From: Streptomyces sp. NBC_00433 | GTDB taxonomy: Bacteria; Actinomycetota; Actinomycetes; Streptomycetales; Streptomycetaceae | NCBI GenBank assembly: GCA_036015235.1 | Contig: CP107926.1 | Location: forward strand, 1-64,000 | Direction: 5' to 3' | Length of the DNA stretch: 64,000 bases | Shown: positions 7,886 to 16,228 of the stretch, piece by piece | Numbering within the stretch: position 1 is the stretch's first letter | Layout: each line of letters starts with the position of its first letter | Notes under the pieces: model-generated | What the model saw: only the letters and a program-made list of their open reading frames with translations | Databases searched by the model: none | What the model was told of the DNA's origin: nothing | Translations under genes and position numbers: made by a program

Positions 7886-9268
7886 TCACTGAATCCCTGG
7901 CCAACGAACGCGCCAGCATGTCCGCAACCTGGGGAATTTTCCGTTCAGGCACTGGGGGGTGTGTCGACGGTGTCCGGGCTCAGGTGGTGGGGACGCGGAG
8001 GACCAGGAGGGCGGCGTCGTCACGGTCGGGCCGAGCGGCCATGATCTTGTCGCACAGTTGGTCGAGGGGGCGCTGGCCAGCGACTCCGTCAGGCGCGCGA
8101 GTGAGTGCAGGCAGTCGGCCATGGGCTGGCGGGGGTCTTCGACGAGTCCGTCGGTGTAGAGCAGGAGGGTGGTGCCGGGTTCGAGGGGGTGGGTGTGTTC
8201 GGGCTGGGCTTGGGTGGAGTCGACGCCAATCATGATGCCCTGGGCTTCGTCGGAGGCGAGGTAGGTCACGTGCCCCGCGGGGGTGAGCATGAGCGGCGGC
8301 GGGTGGCCGGCGTTAGTCCAGCGCAGTCGCCAGGAGCCGTCGGGCTGGGGGTGGAGGGTGGCCAGGATGAGGGTGGCCATGGTGTCGGAGCCGCTGCGGT
8401 GCAGTGCCTGGTCCAGGCGCTGCACGATCTGGGCCGGGGCGTGGGGCTGGTCGAGGGTCAGGGCGTACAGCATGCTGGCGAGCAGGTGCATGGTCAAGGC
8501 GGAGCTTGTGTCGTGGCCCATGACGTCGCCGACGACGATAGAACAGGCGCCTTCGGGGCCGGGGAATGCCTGGTACCAGTCGCCTCCGACCTGGGGGGTG
8601 GCGTGGGCGGGGTGGTACCGGGCGTGGATCTGCAGTGGCCCGAGGTCGGGCAGATCGGGCAGCAGGTGGCGCTGAAGTTCCTCGGCTGCGGTCTTCAGAC
8701 GCTCGTGGTAGCGGGCGGTCTCGATCACCCCGGCGGCGACGCGGGCCAGCGCGGTCAGGAGGTTCTCGTCGTCCTCACTGAACGGCTGTCCGTCCCGGTG
8801 GTCAGTGAGGTAGAGGTTGCCGTAGACGGTGTCCCGGATCCGGATGGGGGTGCCGAGCAGGCTGTGCATCACCGGGTGACCGGGGGGGAATCCGGTGCTG
8901 CGCGGGTCGGCGGCCAGGTCCGCCACCCGGATCGGCACCGGCTCGCGCACCAGGTCGCCCAGGATGCCCTCGCCGTGTGGCAGACGACCCACCGCCGCGC
9001 GCAGGCCCGGGTCGGCGCCAGTGGTGAACAGGTCCGTGAAGGTGCCGTGCTCGTCCGTCACGCCCAGGGCTCCGTAGCGGGCATCGACCGCCCGGGTCGC
9101 CGCCTCCACCACGCGCTGCAGCACCGTCGCCATCTCCAGGTCCGCACCCATTGCAAGGACGCTCTCCACCAGCCGGCCCAGCCTGCGGTCCTCATCCCCG
9201 GGGGACTCCTCCAACTGGTGGCCCATCTCCTCCACCAGCGCATGACGTGCCTTCTCCTCCTCCGACAT
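7886..9268 (-). CDS. GAF-domain PP2C/SpoIIE phosphatase, 3' end frameshifted
   Basis: A signalling phosphatase: N-terminal helix (~1-35), GAF domain (~45-190, LGTPIRIRDTVYGNLYLTD) and PP2C/SpoIIE domain (~200-400) with metal-binding GGDWYQAF, VGDVMGHDTSSAL, NAGHPPPL and LLLYTDGLVED. It would dephosphorylate an anti-sigma antagonist or similar Ser/Thr target. Near 8070-8085 the family sequence leaves this frame: the neighbouring frame reads PLDQLCDKIMAARPDRDDAA and LLVLRVPTT and stops at 7980, the normal C-terminus. One base has been gained or lost, so the product has an abnormal ~60-residue tail. The catalytic core survives, but the last Asp motif (PDRDDAA) is lost, probably weakening the enzyme unless this is a sequencing error. 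Confidence 0.85.
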   Translation of the reverse strand: MSEEEKARHALVEEMGHQLEESPGDEDRRLGRLVESVLAMGADLEMATVLQRVVEAATRAVDARYGALGVTDEHGTFTDLFTTGADPGLRAAVGRLPHGEGILGDLVREPVPIRVADLAADPRSTGFPPGHPVMHSLLGTPIRIRDTVYGNLYLTDHRDGQPFSEDDENLLTALARVAAGVIETARYHERLKTAAEELQRHLLPDLPDLGPLQIHARYHPAHATPQVGGDWYQAFPGPEGACSIVVGDVMGHDTSSALTMHLLASMLYALTLDQPHAPAQIVQRLDQALHRSGSDTMATLILATLHPQPDGSWRLRWTNAGHPPPLMLTPAGHVTYLASDEAQGIMIGVDSTQAQPEHTHPLEPGTTLLLYTDGLVEDPRQPMADCLHSLARLTESLASAPSTNCATRSWPLGPTVTTPPSWSSASPPPEPGHRRHTPQCLNGKFPRLRTCWRVRWPGIQ

Positions 9269-9484
9269 GATCTGTTTCTCTCATCAGGACACAGCTCCCG
9301 CCACTCGGGATCTCGAAGCCCAGCCGGACCGATCGTCTTGGAGACGGCGGCCACCGTCTCTACTCTCACCCCCACGCTGTCCCGCCTCCCCGCCCTCCTG
9401 AGGTCGACCGAGAGGGTCAAACCACCACCGTTCGATTCCTGAGCTGAGAGAACGCTCACCCTTGGATTGAAAACAGGCACTCAG

Positions 9485-11065
9485 CTTGGCGTTTATCCCT
9501 GCTGCTGTTTCAGGCGGACGTGTTCGGTGAGGGTTGCGACGCGTTTGACGGTTTTCCCGGGCTCATATCGTGGTGCTGGCCTGCGATTTTGTGAGCCGGG
9601 TGGGCGTCCGGGGCCTGGTCGGGTGGGTTGGGGCACGGCTGCGGGGCGGGTGGTCTTCGCACGGAGGTGGCGGAACCCTCGGCGGACACGTGCGGGGGTG
9701 AGCCGGCGCGGCTGGGCCGGTCGTTCCCAGGGGCGTCGGAGGTCTTCGGCGAGGGGGCGGGCGAGGCGGAGTTGGGTGTGGGCGGTGATGATCAGCCAGG
9801 TCCACAGGTCGGCGGTGTGCGGGTCGCGGATCTTGGGGACGGTCCAGCCGAGGGTCTGTTTGAACAGTCGGAAGGTGTGTTCCAGGTCGAATCTGCGGAG
9901 GAATGCCTGCCAGCGCAGGTCGATGTCTTCGCTGGTCATCGAGGTGCGTGAGGACCAGAGCCAGACCGGTTTCGGGTCGCGGTCGCCGGGCAGGTGCTCG
10001 ACCTTCAGGCGGATCAATGTGCCGTGGATCAGGGGGAGTTCGCCGCGGTGGTCGAGCCACGGGCCGCGGGCGGTCAGGCGGGGGTGCATCCGGTCCCAGG
10101 CGAGGGTTTCTGCCGTGCCGTAGCGGGTGGTGTCGCAGGAAGTGGCCTGGTCGGGGGTGTGCCAGGAGTCGGGCTTGGCGAAAGTGAGGACACCGCCGTG
10201 CTTGCGGGGCTGCCCGCCGCGCGGTGTGGAGCGGCGGGGTCCGGCGTCGCGGAGCATCACCCGGTCCGAGCGCAGCCGGCCGACCAGCTCCACCGGAAGG
10301 TCGGCCAGAACATGGGCGAGGCGGGTGATGTCGTAGCCGGCGTCCATGACGATCAGGATGTCCGGGTCACCGACCTTCCATTGCCCGGCTCGCAGGAGGC
10401 GGGTGAAGACGTCGCGGAGCTGGGCGGCGGTCACCGCGGTGGCGTCGTCGGCCGGGCCCAGCCGGATCGCGTCCAGCATGGCGGTCCACGATGTGCGCCC
10501 GGTTTCCAGGGCGGCGACAAAGGAGTAGGGCCAGCCGGGGATGAACTGGTCGGCACTGCGGCCCCGCCCGTAGACATGGCAGAAGAGCAGGTCCGAGCTG
10601 GTCGGGGCGTCGGGCCGCAGCCAGTTACTCACATCGACTGCCAGCACGATCCGCCCGTCGGCAGCACGGGGCAGCGGCGTGGAAGCCAGCAGCCTGCGCA
10701 GGCGACGTGGTTCCACCCAGCCATGGTTGACCGCGTCGTACATTGCTCCGTGCCCGCGCCGGTGCTCGGCCGTGAGGGTCAACTCGACCAGGGACTTCAC
10801 CGGGCCGTCCGCGCAGAGGACCGCGTCGGTGAGCTCGAATAGCGCATCCGCCCTGGTGTAGAGGCAATCGTAGAACTGGACACGAAAGTGGGACAGCACG
10901 TCCAGCGCAGCATCAGCGGGACCTGCAGGGGCCAGACTCTTCACCAGCGGCCGTTCCTTCACGCGACGTTGCTTGACACCTCGAAGCGTGAAGAACGGTC
11001 GCCCTGCTGTCTCACGAAGAAACCAAGATCAGCAGGTCGGGTGACGGGCGAGGTTAAACACCAAG
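9485..11065. mobile_element. IS701/IS4-like insertion sequence, element 1
   Basis: A 1,581-bp element. The left end reads inward CTTGGCGTTTATCC and the right end, reverse-complemented, CTTGGTGTTTAACC, a 14-bp inverted repeat with two mismatches. CTCAG flanks it at 9480-9484 and 11066-11070, as expected for a 5-bp target duplication. The transposase fills nearly the whole element. Its right CTCAG is also the left flank of the next element. Confidence 0.82.
9493..10962 (-). CDS. DDE transposase of element 1 (IS701/IS4-like)
   Basis: A 489-residue transposase starting at GTG 10962. Visible core motifs: IVLAVDVSNWLRP (first Asp), ILIVMDAGYDITRLAHVL (second Asp) and FDLEHTFRLFKQTLGW (catalytic Glu with the following aromatic and basic residues), the RNase H-like DDE order. 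The Arg/Pro-rich C-terminus is common in these actinobacterial transposases. It is clearly paralogous to the transposase at 11211 and points away from it. The frame is complete. The family label rests on motifs and the inverted-repeat style. Confidence 0.85.
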   Translation of the reverse strand: MKERPLVKSLAPAGPADAALDVLSHFRVQFYDCLYTRADALFELTDAVLCADGPVKSLVELTLTAEHRRGHGAMYDAVNHGWVEPRRLRRLLASTPLPRAADGRIVLAVDVSNWLRPDAPTSSDLLFCHVYGRGRSADQFIPGWPYSFVAALETGRTSWTAMLDAIRLGPADDATAVTAAQLRDVFTRLLRAGQWKVGDPDILIVMDAGYDITRLAHVLADLPVELVGRLRSDRVMLRDAGPRRSTPRGGQPRKHGGVLTFAKPDSWHTPDQATSCDTTRYGTAETLAWDRMHPRLTARGPWLDHRGELPLIHGTLIRLKVEHLPGDRDPKPVWLWSSRTSMTSEDIDLRWQAFLRRFDLEHTFRLFKQTLGWTVPKIRDPHTADLWTWLIITAHTQLRLARPLAEDLRRPWERPAQPRRLTPARVRRGFRHLRAKTTRPAAVPQPTRPGPGRPPGSQNRRPAPRYEPGKTVKRVATLTEHVRLKQQQG

Positions 11066-11210
11066 CTCAGCTTGTGCTTTATCCACTGGGCCGGAACGGC
11101 GCCTCGAACGGGATCACTCGTTCGGGAGTTTGCCGGAGGTGGACACGGCCTTCATCTGATCATGTGCCCCGACCAAGGATGCACTTGAACTCGACGAAGG
11201 CCGTGGGGGA

Positions 11211-12662
11211 ATGAGTCTGCTGCACCACGATGTCCGGCCGGAGCAGTTCGCGGAAGCGTCACGCTTCCGGGAGGACTTCTTCGCCTGTCTGACCGCGCGG
11301 CGTGACGAACTGTTCGAGCTCGCGGACGCGCTGCTATGTGCGGACGGGCCGGTGACGTCGCCGGTGGATCTGACGCTCCTGGCCGAGCACCGGCGTGGGC
11401 ACGGCGCGCTGTACGACGCGCTCAACCGGGGCCGTCTCGACGCCGACAGGTTGCGGCGGACGTTGGCCGCGCTGCCCCAGCCGAAGGCGGCCGACAACCG
11501 GCTCGTCCTGGCTGTGGACGTGAGCAACTGGCTGCGGCCGGACGCCGAGTGCAGCGCGGACAGGCTCTTCTGCCACACCTTCGGCCGCGGCCGGGACCAG
11601 CACCTGATGATCCCGGGCTGGCCGTACTCGTTCGTCGCTGCGCTGGAGGCCGGCCGCACGTCTTGGTGCCAGCTGCTGGACGCCGTCCGACTCGGCCCCG
11701 AGGACGACGTCGCCAAGGTCACCGCCCGCCAGGTCCGCCGCGTGGTCGAGGACCTCATCGCCGGCGGACGCTGGCGCGAGGGCGGTCAGGACATCCTGGT
11801 CATCTTCGACGCCGGCTACGACGCCCCGCGCATGGCCCACCTTCTCGGCGGGCTGCCCGTCGAGATCCTGGGCCGGATGCGCTCGGACCGTGTCATGCGC
11901 CGGCCGACACCCACACCGCTGGAGTACGCCCTGGCCTATCCCCAGGGAGGGCGGCCGCCGAAGCACGGCAAGGAGTTCCGCTTCGCCAGGTCCGAGACTT
12001 GGGGCGAACCAGACACGGCGACCGTCCAGGTCACTGACCGTTACGGTGCCGCACGGGCGATGGCCTGGGACCGTCTCCACCCCCGCCTCACCACCCGCTC
12101 CGCGTGGATCGACCACGACGGCGAACTGCCCATCATCGAGGGGACACTGATCCGCCTGCAGGTCGACAAGCTGCCCGGTGGCGGGCAGCCGCTGCCGCTG
12201 TGGCTGTGGTCCTCTGCCATCGGCATGACCGGCACCGATGTCGATCTTCGCTGGCAAGCGTTCCTGCGGAGATTCGACCTGGAGCACACGTTCCGGATGA
12301 TCAAGCAAACCCTCGGCTGGACCCGACCCAAGCTCCGCACACCAGAGGCGGCGGACCGGTGGACGTGGCTGATCATCGTCGCCCACACCCAGCTCCGTCT
12401 TGCCCGGCCACTCGCCGAGGACGTCCGCCGCCCCTGGGAGAGACCGGTCCAACCGAACAGGCTCACCCCGGCCCGGGTCCGCCGGGGGTTCAGGAACCTC
12501 CGCCCGACGCTGCCCTGCCCGGCCCGGGTTCCCAAACCGACCCGACCTGGCCCCGGCAGACCGCTCGGCTCGAAGAACCAGCAACCCGCCACCCGCTACG
12601 ACGTGGGCAAAACCGTCCGGCGCCCCGAGACCATCGCCGAACGCGACCGGATCAGACCATAA
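11211..12662 (+). CDS. DDE transposase of element 2 (IS701/IS4-like)
   Basis: A 483-residue transposase. ATG at 11211 is preceded by GTGGGGGA. Core motifs match the element 1 enzyme: LVLAVDVSNWLRPD, ILVIFDAGYDAPRMAHLL and FDLEHTFRMIKQTLGW. It is an intact paralogue of the element 1 transposase, not a copy: the DNA differs throughout. It probably mobilises element 2, and its slightly different terminal repeats (GTGC in place of GGCG) are consistent with its own end specificity. Confidence 0.87.
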   Translation: MSLLHHDVRPEQFAEASRFREDFFACLTARRDELFELADALLCADGPVTSPVDLTLLAEHRRGHGALYDALNRGRLDADRLRRTLAALPQPKAADNRLVLAVDVSNWLRPDAECSADRLFCHTFGRGRDQHLMIPGWPYSFVAALEAGRTSWCQLLDAVRLGPEDDVAKVTARQVRRVVEDLIAGGRWREGGQDILVIFDAGYDAPRMAHLLGGLPVEILGRMRSDRVMRRPTPTPLEYALAYPQGGRPPKHGKEFRFARSETWGEPDTATVQVTDRYGAARAMAWDRLHPRLTTRSAWIDHDGELPIIEGTLIRLQVDKLPGGGQPLPLWLWSSAIGMTGTDVDLRWQAFLRRFDLEHTFRMIKQTLGWTRPKLRTPEAADRWTWLIIVAHTQLRLARPLAEDVRRPWERPVQPNRLTPARVRRGFRNLRPTLPCPARVPKPTRPGPGRPLGSKNQQPATRYDVGKTVRRPETIAERDRIRP

Positions 12663-12671
12663 GAGAAAAGC

Positions 12672-12857
12672 TCAGACAACTCTCACGACATCCGACAAAG
12701 GGATATCGATCCTGGTGGCGTCGCCGAAGATGTCCACCGTCAACTCGACACGGCCCCGAACATGGTCGACAGCCACGACGGGGCTCGTGAAGTCCGTGAA
12801 CGGTCCTCCTGTAATCCGCACGTCAGTCCCGATCTGAATGTCCATCTCGTGCGTCAC
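12672..12857 (-). CDS. Stand-alone NusG-type KOW domain protein (IS passenger)
   Basis: A 61-residue protein. From residue 10 it reads GTDVRITGGPFTDF, VVAVDHVRGRVELTVDIFG, then DIPLSDVVRV. This follows the KOW domain at the C-terminus of NusG (GxxVRVxxGPFxxFxG, GRVKVxVxIFGRxTP). The NGN domain that binds RNA polymerase is absent. In NusG the KOW domain contacts ribosomal protein S10 or Rho, so a free KOW could compete with or recruit such partners. GTG 12857 is chosen because GAAGGG lies 6 bases upstream. It lies wholly inside the inverted repeats of element 2, convergent with the transposase. Confidence 0.75.
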   Translation of the reverse strand: MTHEMDIQIGTDVRITGGPFTDFTSPVVAVDHVRGRVELTVDIFGDATRIDIPLSDVVRVV

Positions 12858-12982
12858 ATCGGGCCCTTCGCGCTGCTGATTCGGTCAGCCTGTCGCTGAC
12901 AGAAGCGAACCTACCCTCCGGCGGAGCGGGGCCGAACGGCCCGGGGCGGGCGGGGAATGTGACCGTTGGTTAAAGCACAAGC

Positions 12983-13900
12983 TCAGCGTGCCGGGTCGAC
13001 GTGGGCCTCACGCCGGGATCGGTGGCGGGCGCGGGCGGCGGCCAGTCGTTGCCGTACCTCGTCCTGCGAGGGAAGCGGGGGCGTCGGGCGGCGCTGGGGG
13101 ACGTGCTGAGTGCCTTGCGGATAGCGCACTTGCGGGCGGCCGCGGGGGCAGGAACACGGCCAGTGCTCGTCGCGGTGCTCGGTCGTGGGAGTCCAGGGCA
13201 GCAGGACGGCGGTGATCCGGGTACTGCCGTGGCGGTCGGCCTCCTCCCACAGGCGGTCGGCCACGTCCAGCAGGTCGATCTCCCAGCGCAGGGAGCAGTA
13301 CGGACAGGCCGGCACCGATTTCGCGTCGGCCTCGATCAGGTTCGCCAGGGCATCGGTGAGCGAGGCGGGCAGGGTGTCGTCAGCGGCCAGCCGGCTCAGG
13401 CGGTCGATCTCCTGACCCGGGCCGGGGGTGTACCACTCAAGTCGCAGCATCCGTTGGCTGAGGACCCGGTCACCGCCGTCGGCAGGAACGGCGAGTTGGA
13501 CGCGGGCGAGCAGGACCTCCGCGCGGGCCTGTCCCATGCGCGGGTCGATTCCGGAGACATCCCACGCCACGCGGTACAGGAGCGGGCCGTCGGCGGGGCC
13601 GGGCGGCAGCGCGTAGTCGAGTATGCGCTGATGCGCGGACCGCCCCCGGGGGGTGATCTCCTCCCGGGCCGGTTCCGCCACTGTGAGCGCCGCACCGGGT
13701 CCGCCCAATACGCGATGCATCGACACGATCGCGGAGGACCGCGGGGTCACCAGTCGCAGGAGCGGGGCGTGCGCGAGTTCCGGCGCGGGCGGCACCACCA
13801 CGATGTGGGCGTATCCGGTGAGTTCCCCCTCGGGGACTTCCTCGACATGCCGGAGCCGCACTCCCGCGTCGCTCACGTGCCCGGCTCGCTCAGAATTCAT
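12983..13900 (-). CDS. Hypothetical protein with C-terminal Cys motifs
   Basis: A 305-residue protein starting MNSERAGHVSDAGVRLRH. The N-terminal ~160 residues alternate beta-rich stretches (GYAHIVVVPPAPELAHAPLL, VSMHRVLGGPG, VLLARVQLAVP). The C-terminal part has CPYCSLRW and, about 70 residues later, WPCSCPRG, a possible zinc site. The end is Arg-rich. Its TGA lies in the CTCAG site flanking element 2, so the transposon inserted at the very last codon; the original protein may have been the same length or slightly longer. I recognise no family. Confidence 0.6.
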   Translation of the reverse strand: MNSERAGHVSDAGVRLRHVEEVPEGELTGYAHIVVVPPAPELAHAPLLRLVTPRSSAIVSMHRVLGGPGAALTVAEPAREEITPRGRSAHQRILDYALPPGPADGPLLYRVAWDVSGIDPRMGQARAEVLLARVQLAVPADGGDRVLSQRMLRLEWYTPGPGQEIDRLSRLAADDTLPASLTDALANLIEADAKSVPACPYCSLRWEIDLLDVADRLWEEADRHGSTRITAVLLPWTPTTEHRDEHWPCSCPRGRPQVRYPQGTQHVPQRRPTPPLPSQDEVRQRLAAARARHRSRREAHVDPAR

Positions 13901-14315
13901 TCCGCCGGCTCCCCTCCCCGCGCGTCACCTCAGCATTGAGCCCGTCCAAGGGGCCGCCCACCAGTTCGACGTATTCGCGACCCTTCCTCGGGGCCCGGCT
14001 CCAAGTCGTCATGGTCCGCCCCGTACACCCGCCGCTCGGGCCAGCTTGCATCCATGCCCGGCAGCCTGCCAGCCCCAGACGTCCTCCGGCCTATGAACGC
14101 CGGGATCGTTCGCTGGTCGGACCGAGCTGGGCATGCGCTGGTAGAGCCGCGCGAACAAGGGCCGGGCCCGGACCCACCGAGAGGCCGGGCACGACCCTAG
14201 TTCGCCGCCATGTGCACCTCGCTGACGCGGGATGAACGGGAACCGGCTGCTGACATCAGCCCGCCACACGGGCGTACAGCGCCCCTGCCGGGGCGGTCCG
14301 GGTCACTCCCCACGG
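13901..14315. other. Intergenic region with a helicase tail scrap
   Basis: No intact gene. At 14121-14144 a frame reads TELGMRW and stops, matching the last residues of the terminal helicase (ALGMRW). The match is only eight codons and could be chance, but a longer helicase tail fragment starts at 14316. Confidence 0.3.
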
Positions 14316-14510
14316 GCGGCCAAGGAGTTCCACGCCCGCGAGGGCAGCCTCCAGGCTGTTCCCCGCAAGGCGGTCGTCCAGCTCAGCGAACTGGACGGGT
14401 CGCAGATCGCCGTGAAACTGGGGCTGTTCGTCGACAACTGCAGGCGCCGGGCCGACAAGCTGAGCGCGGAACGGCGCCAGGAACTCGACGCACTCGGCAT
14501 GCGCTGGTGA
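14316..14510 (+). pseudogene. Fragment of a terminal helicase C-terminus
   Basis: Reads AAKEFHAREGSLQAVPRKAV and later VKLGLFVDNCRRRADKL, ending LDALGMRW. This parallels the helicase end at 898-3426 (AAKEFHARQGSLQTVPRKAV, VKLGLFVDNCRRRADKL, LDALGMRW) at roughly 75 % identity. Upstream of AAKEFH the similarity stops abruptly. It is a third, independent remnant of the same gene family and cannot be functional alone. Confidence 0.8.
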
Positions 14511-14570
14511 AGGTGACAGGGGTCAACCCTCGGTAAAATCCTGCCCCTGCCACCTTCACTACCCCGTATC

Positions 14571-15596
14571 TCAACCCCCGGTGAAGACCCGGTACGCCTC
14601 CTCACCCTGGCTGATGACCGCGACCACGCCTGCGGAGGCGGTGGTGATGCCCCGCAACCCGGTCATCACGCGCTCGTAGGCTGTCCGGATACGCCCTGGC
14701 TCAGGGTTGTCGGCTTCCTCCGTGAGGAGTTGTGCGTCGCGGACCAGTTGTTCTTGCTGATCCGGTTCCGCACCGAGGCTGGGCGCGAACTGCTGAACCA
14801 TGGCGGCGAAGTTGCGAAGGGCGCTCACATCGAAGCCGTTGTGGTTGTTCTGCACGACGCTACCTTGCGAGCCCGCGACAACATTCGTTCCGTTGATGCT
14901 GTAGTAGTCCCCGGGACGAGTGCGATTCAGGTAGTCACTCACGGACGCTCCAGACAGTACGCAGTCGATGCCGTCGATGGTGATTGCGACGGTCTTGGGC
15001 TCGGTGCCGATTTCGTTGACAAGGCCGGAGTGGGTCAGGCGCGCCAGGGCGTAGTGCAGCTCGGTGCCTGTCAGATCACTTCCGGCGAAGGCGGCCTCCA
15101 CGGCGGTGAGGAATCTCGCAGGGTCAACAGGACGCTGGTCGTGGGCCGTGGTGTAGAGCCAGCGCAGGAAAGCGTCGGTGGCATAGCGATGTCGTGCCGC
15201 GGGATCCTCGCGTAGCTGACCAAGACGCCGCAGTTCCACGCGGCCATCGTCAGTGATCCTGTACCGACTGCCGCCGAAGGTGTTCGAGGACTGGATCAAT
15301 CCGTCCCGCTCCAGGGCGTGCGCAAGGACGTCGACGTCCTCCACCGACTTCCCGAACAGTTCGACGAAGGCCTCCGGACCAACGTAGTTCGCTGTCTCCT
15401 CGCCGAACACCATCAGAAGGCGAACAAGCTCCGGGTCATGCTCGATGCCTCCGCCGACAACGCCAGCAGACATGGCGAATCCCCGGCCCTGAACCGGCAC
15501 AGTGACCGGGTACTTCTTGGCGACCTGCTGGTACACCTTGTTGATCTCCTTGACGTGCCGCTCGATCGCCCGGCGATCAATACCGTCATTCGCCAT
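14571..15596 (-). CDS. Winged-helix-like regulator or conflict-system protein, unknown
   Basis: A 341-residue cytoplasmic protein. Residues ~55-135 look like two winged-helix units (VELFGKSVEDVDVLAHALER, then YRITDDGRVELRRLGQLRED), and ~140-200 repeats this style (ELHYALARLTHSGLVNEIGT). At ~230-255 there is a Gly/Asn-rich beta motif (YYSINGTNVVAGSQGSVVQN), followed by a helical C-terminus (LRNFAAMVQQFAPSLG). The Asn-rich strand resembles linkers I associate with bacterial conflict proteins, but no family is assigned. The ATG at 15596 is plausible with AGGAGG just upstream. It is transcribed away from the IS3 element. Confidence 0.6.
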   Translation of the reverse strand: MANDGIDRRAIERHVKEINKVYQQVAKKYPVTVPVQGRGFAMSAGVVGGGIEHDPELVRLLMVFGEETANYVGPEAFVELFGKSVEDVDVLAHALERDGLIQSSNTFGGSRYRITDDGRVELRRLGQLREDPAARHRYATDAFLRWLYTTAHDQRPVDPARFLTAVEAAFAGSDLTGTELHYALARLTHSGLVNEIGTEPKTVAITIDGIDCVLSGASVSDYLNRTRPGDYYSINGTNVVAGSQGSVVQNNHNGFDVSALRNFAAMVQQFAPSLGAEPDQQEQLVRDAQLLTEEADNPEPGRIRTAYERVMTGLRGITTASAGVVAVISQGEEAYRVFTGG

Positions 15597-15625
15597 ATCG
15601 CCCTCCTGTCCCCATTGCGGAAAAT

Positions 15626-15826
15626 CCTACGGGCGACCACCGACACCGCGAGCCTCTGGCCGACCTCTTGCGCGTCTACGGGCCCGGTAGCGCCCCGGCC
15701 ACGTACGGTCGCTACGCCCTGGTCGGGCAGCCCGAGGGCCTGGTGGTCTACGAGCGGATGGAGAACGCGCGCCAGCTGCTGTACGGGCTGTGGGACGGGG
15801 AGTTGGAGGAAGGGTCCTCCCCCTGA
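15626..15826 (+). pseudogene. C-terminal coding fragment cut by IS3
   Basis: A reading frame with strong high-GC third-position bias reads EPLADLLRVYGPGSAPATYG, RYALVGQPEGLVVYERMENA, RQLLYGLWDGELEEGSSP. No start codon is in frame, and the stop (TGA, 15824-15826) is the first triplet of the IS3 left end. It is therefore the 3' portion of a gene that lost its 5' part and whose last residues were set by the insertion. Function not recognised. Confidence 0.5.
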
Positions 15827-15883
15827 GTGGTGGACACGCTGATACTGGATCTGCTTGATCCGGAGGAAGCGAGAAGACCGCCG

Positions 15884-16228
15884 ATGGCGATGAAGGACTA
15901 CTCGGACGAGTTCAAGGCCGATGCCGTGGCCCTGTACGAGTCCACACCCGGGGCGATCTACAAGAGCATCGCCGCTGACCTGGGCGTCAACAGGGCGACC
16001 CTGCGGGAGTGGGTGCTGCGGGACCGCGAACGCCGTGGCATCACCGCCGCGGCTGCGAAGCCGGGCGCCCAGCCCCGGGAGGCCGTGCCGTCCGCTGATC
16101 CGCACGAGCGGGTCCGACAGCTGGAGGCCCGGGTGGCCGAGTTGGAGGCAAGTGAGCGCAAGCTCGCCACCGAGCGGGACATCCTCCGCAAGGCGGCCAA
16201 GTATTTCGCCGGAGAGACGAACTGGTGA
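15884..16228 (+). CDS. IS3-family OrfA (transposase helix-turn-helix subunit)
   Basis: A 114-residue protein from ATG 15884, MAMKDYSDEFKADAVALYES. An HTH_Tnp_1-type domain (KSIAADLGVNRATLREWVL) is followed by a leucine-zipper-like helix (VRQLEARVAELEASERKL) and the usual ERDILRKAAKYFAGE ending. OrfA binds the IS ends and is fused to OrfB by programmed frameshifting in many IS3 elements. Here orfA and orfB overlap as GTGA, so OrfB may instead be made by coupled initiation. Confidence 0.88.
   Translation: MAMKDYSDEFKADAVALYESTPGAIYKSIAADLGVNRATLREWVLRDRERRGITAAAAKPGAQPREAVPSADPHERVRQLEARVAELEASERKLATERDILRKAAKYFAGETNW

Larger units (their letters stand above)
11071..12981. mobile_element. IS701/IS4-like insertion sequence, element 2, with KOW passenger gene
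   Basis: A 1,911-bp element. Left end CTTGTGCTTTATCC, right end reverse-complemented CTTGTGCTTTAACC, one mismatch in 14. CTCAG flanks it at 11066-11070 (shared with element 1) and 12982-12986. It is about 330 bp longer than its neighbour; the extra length lies between the transposase stop and the right terminus and holds the KOW-domain gene. The order CTCAG-element 1-CTCAG-element 2-CTCAG indicates successive insertion into a duplicated target. Confidence 0.85.
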
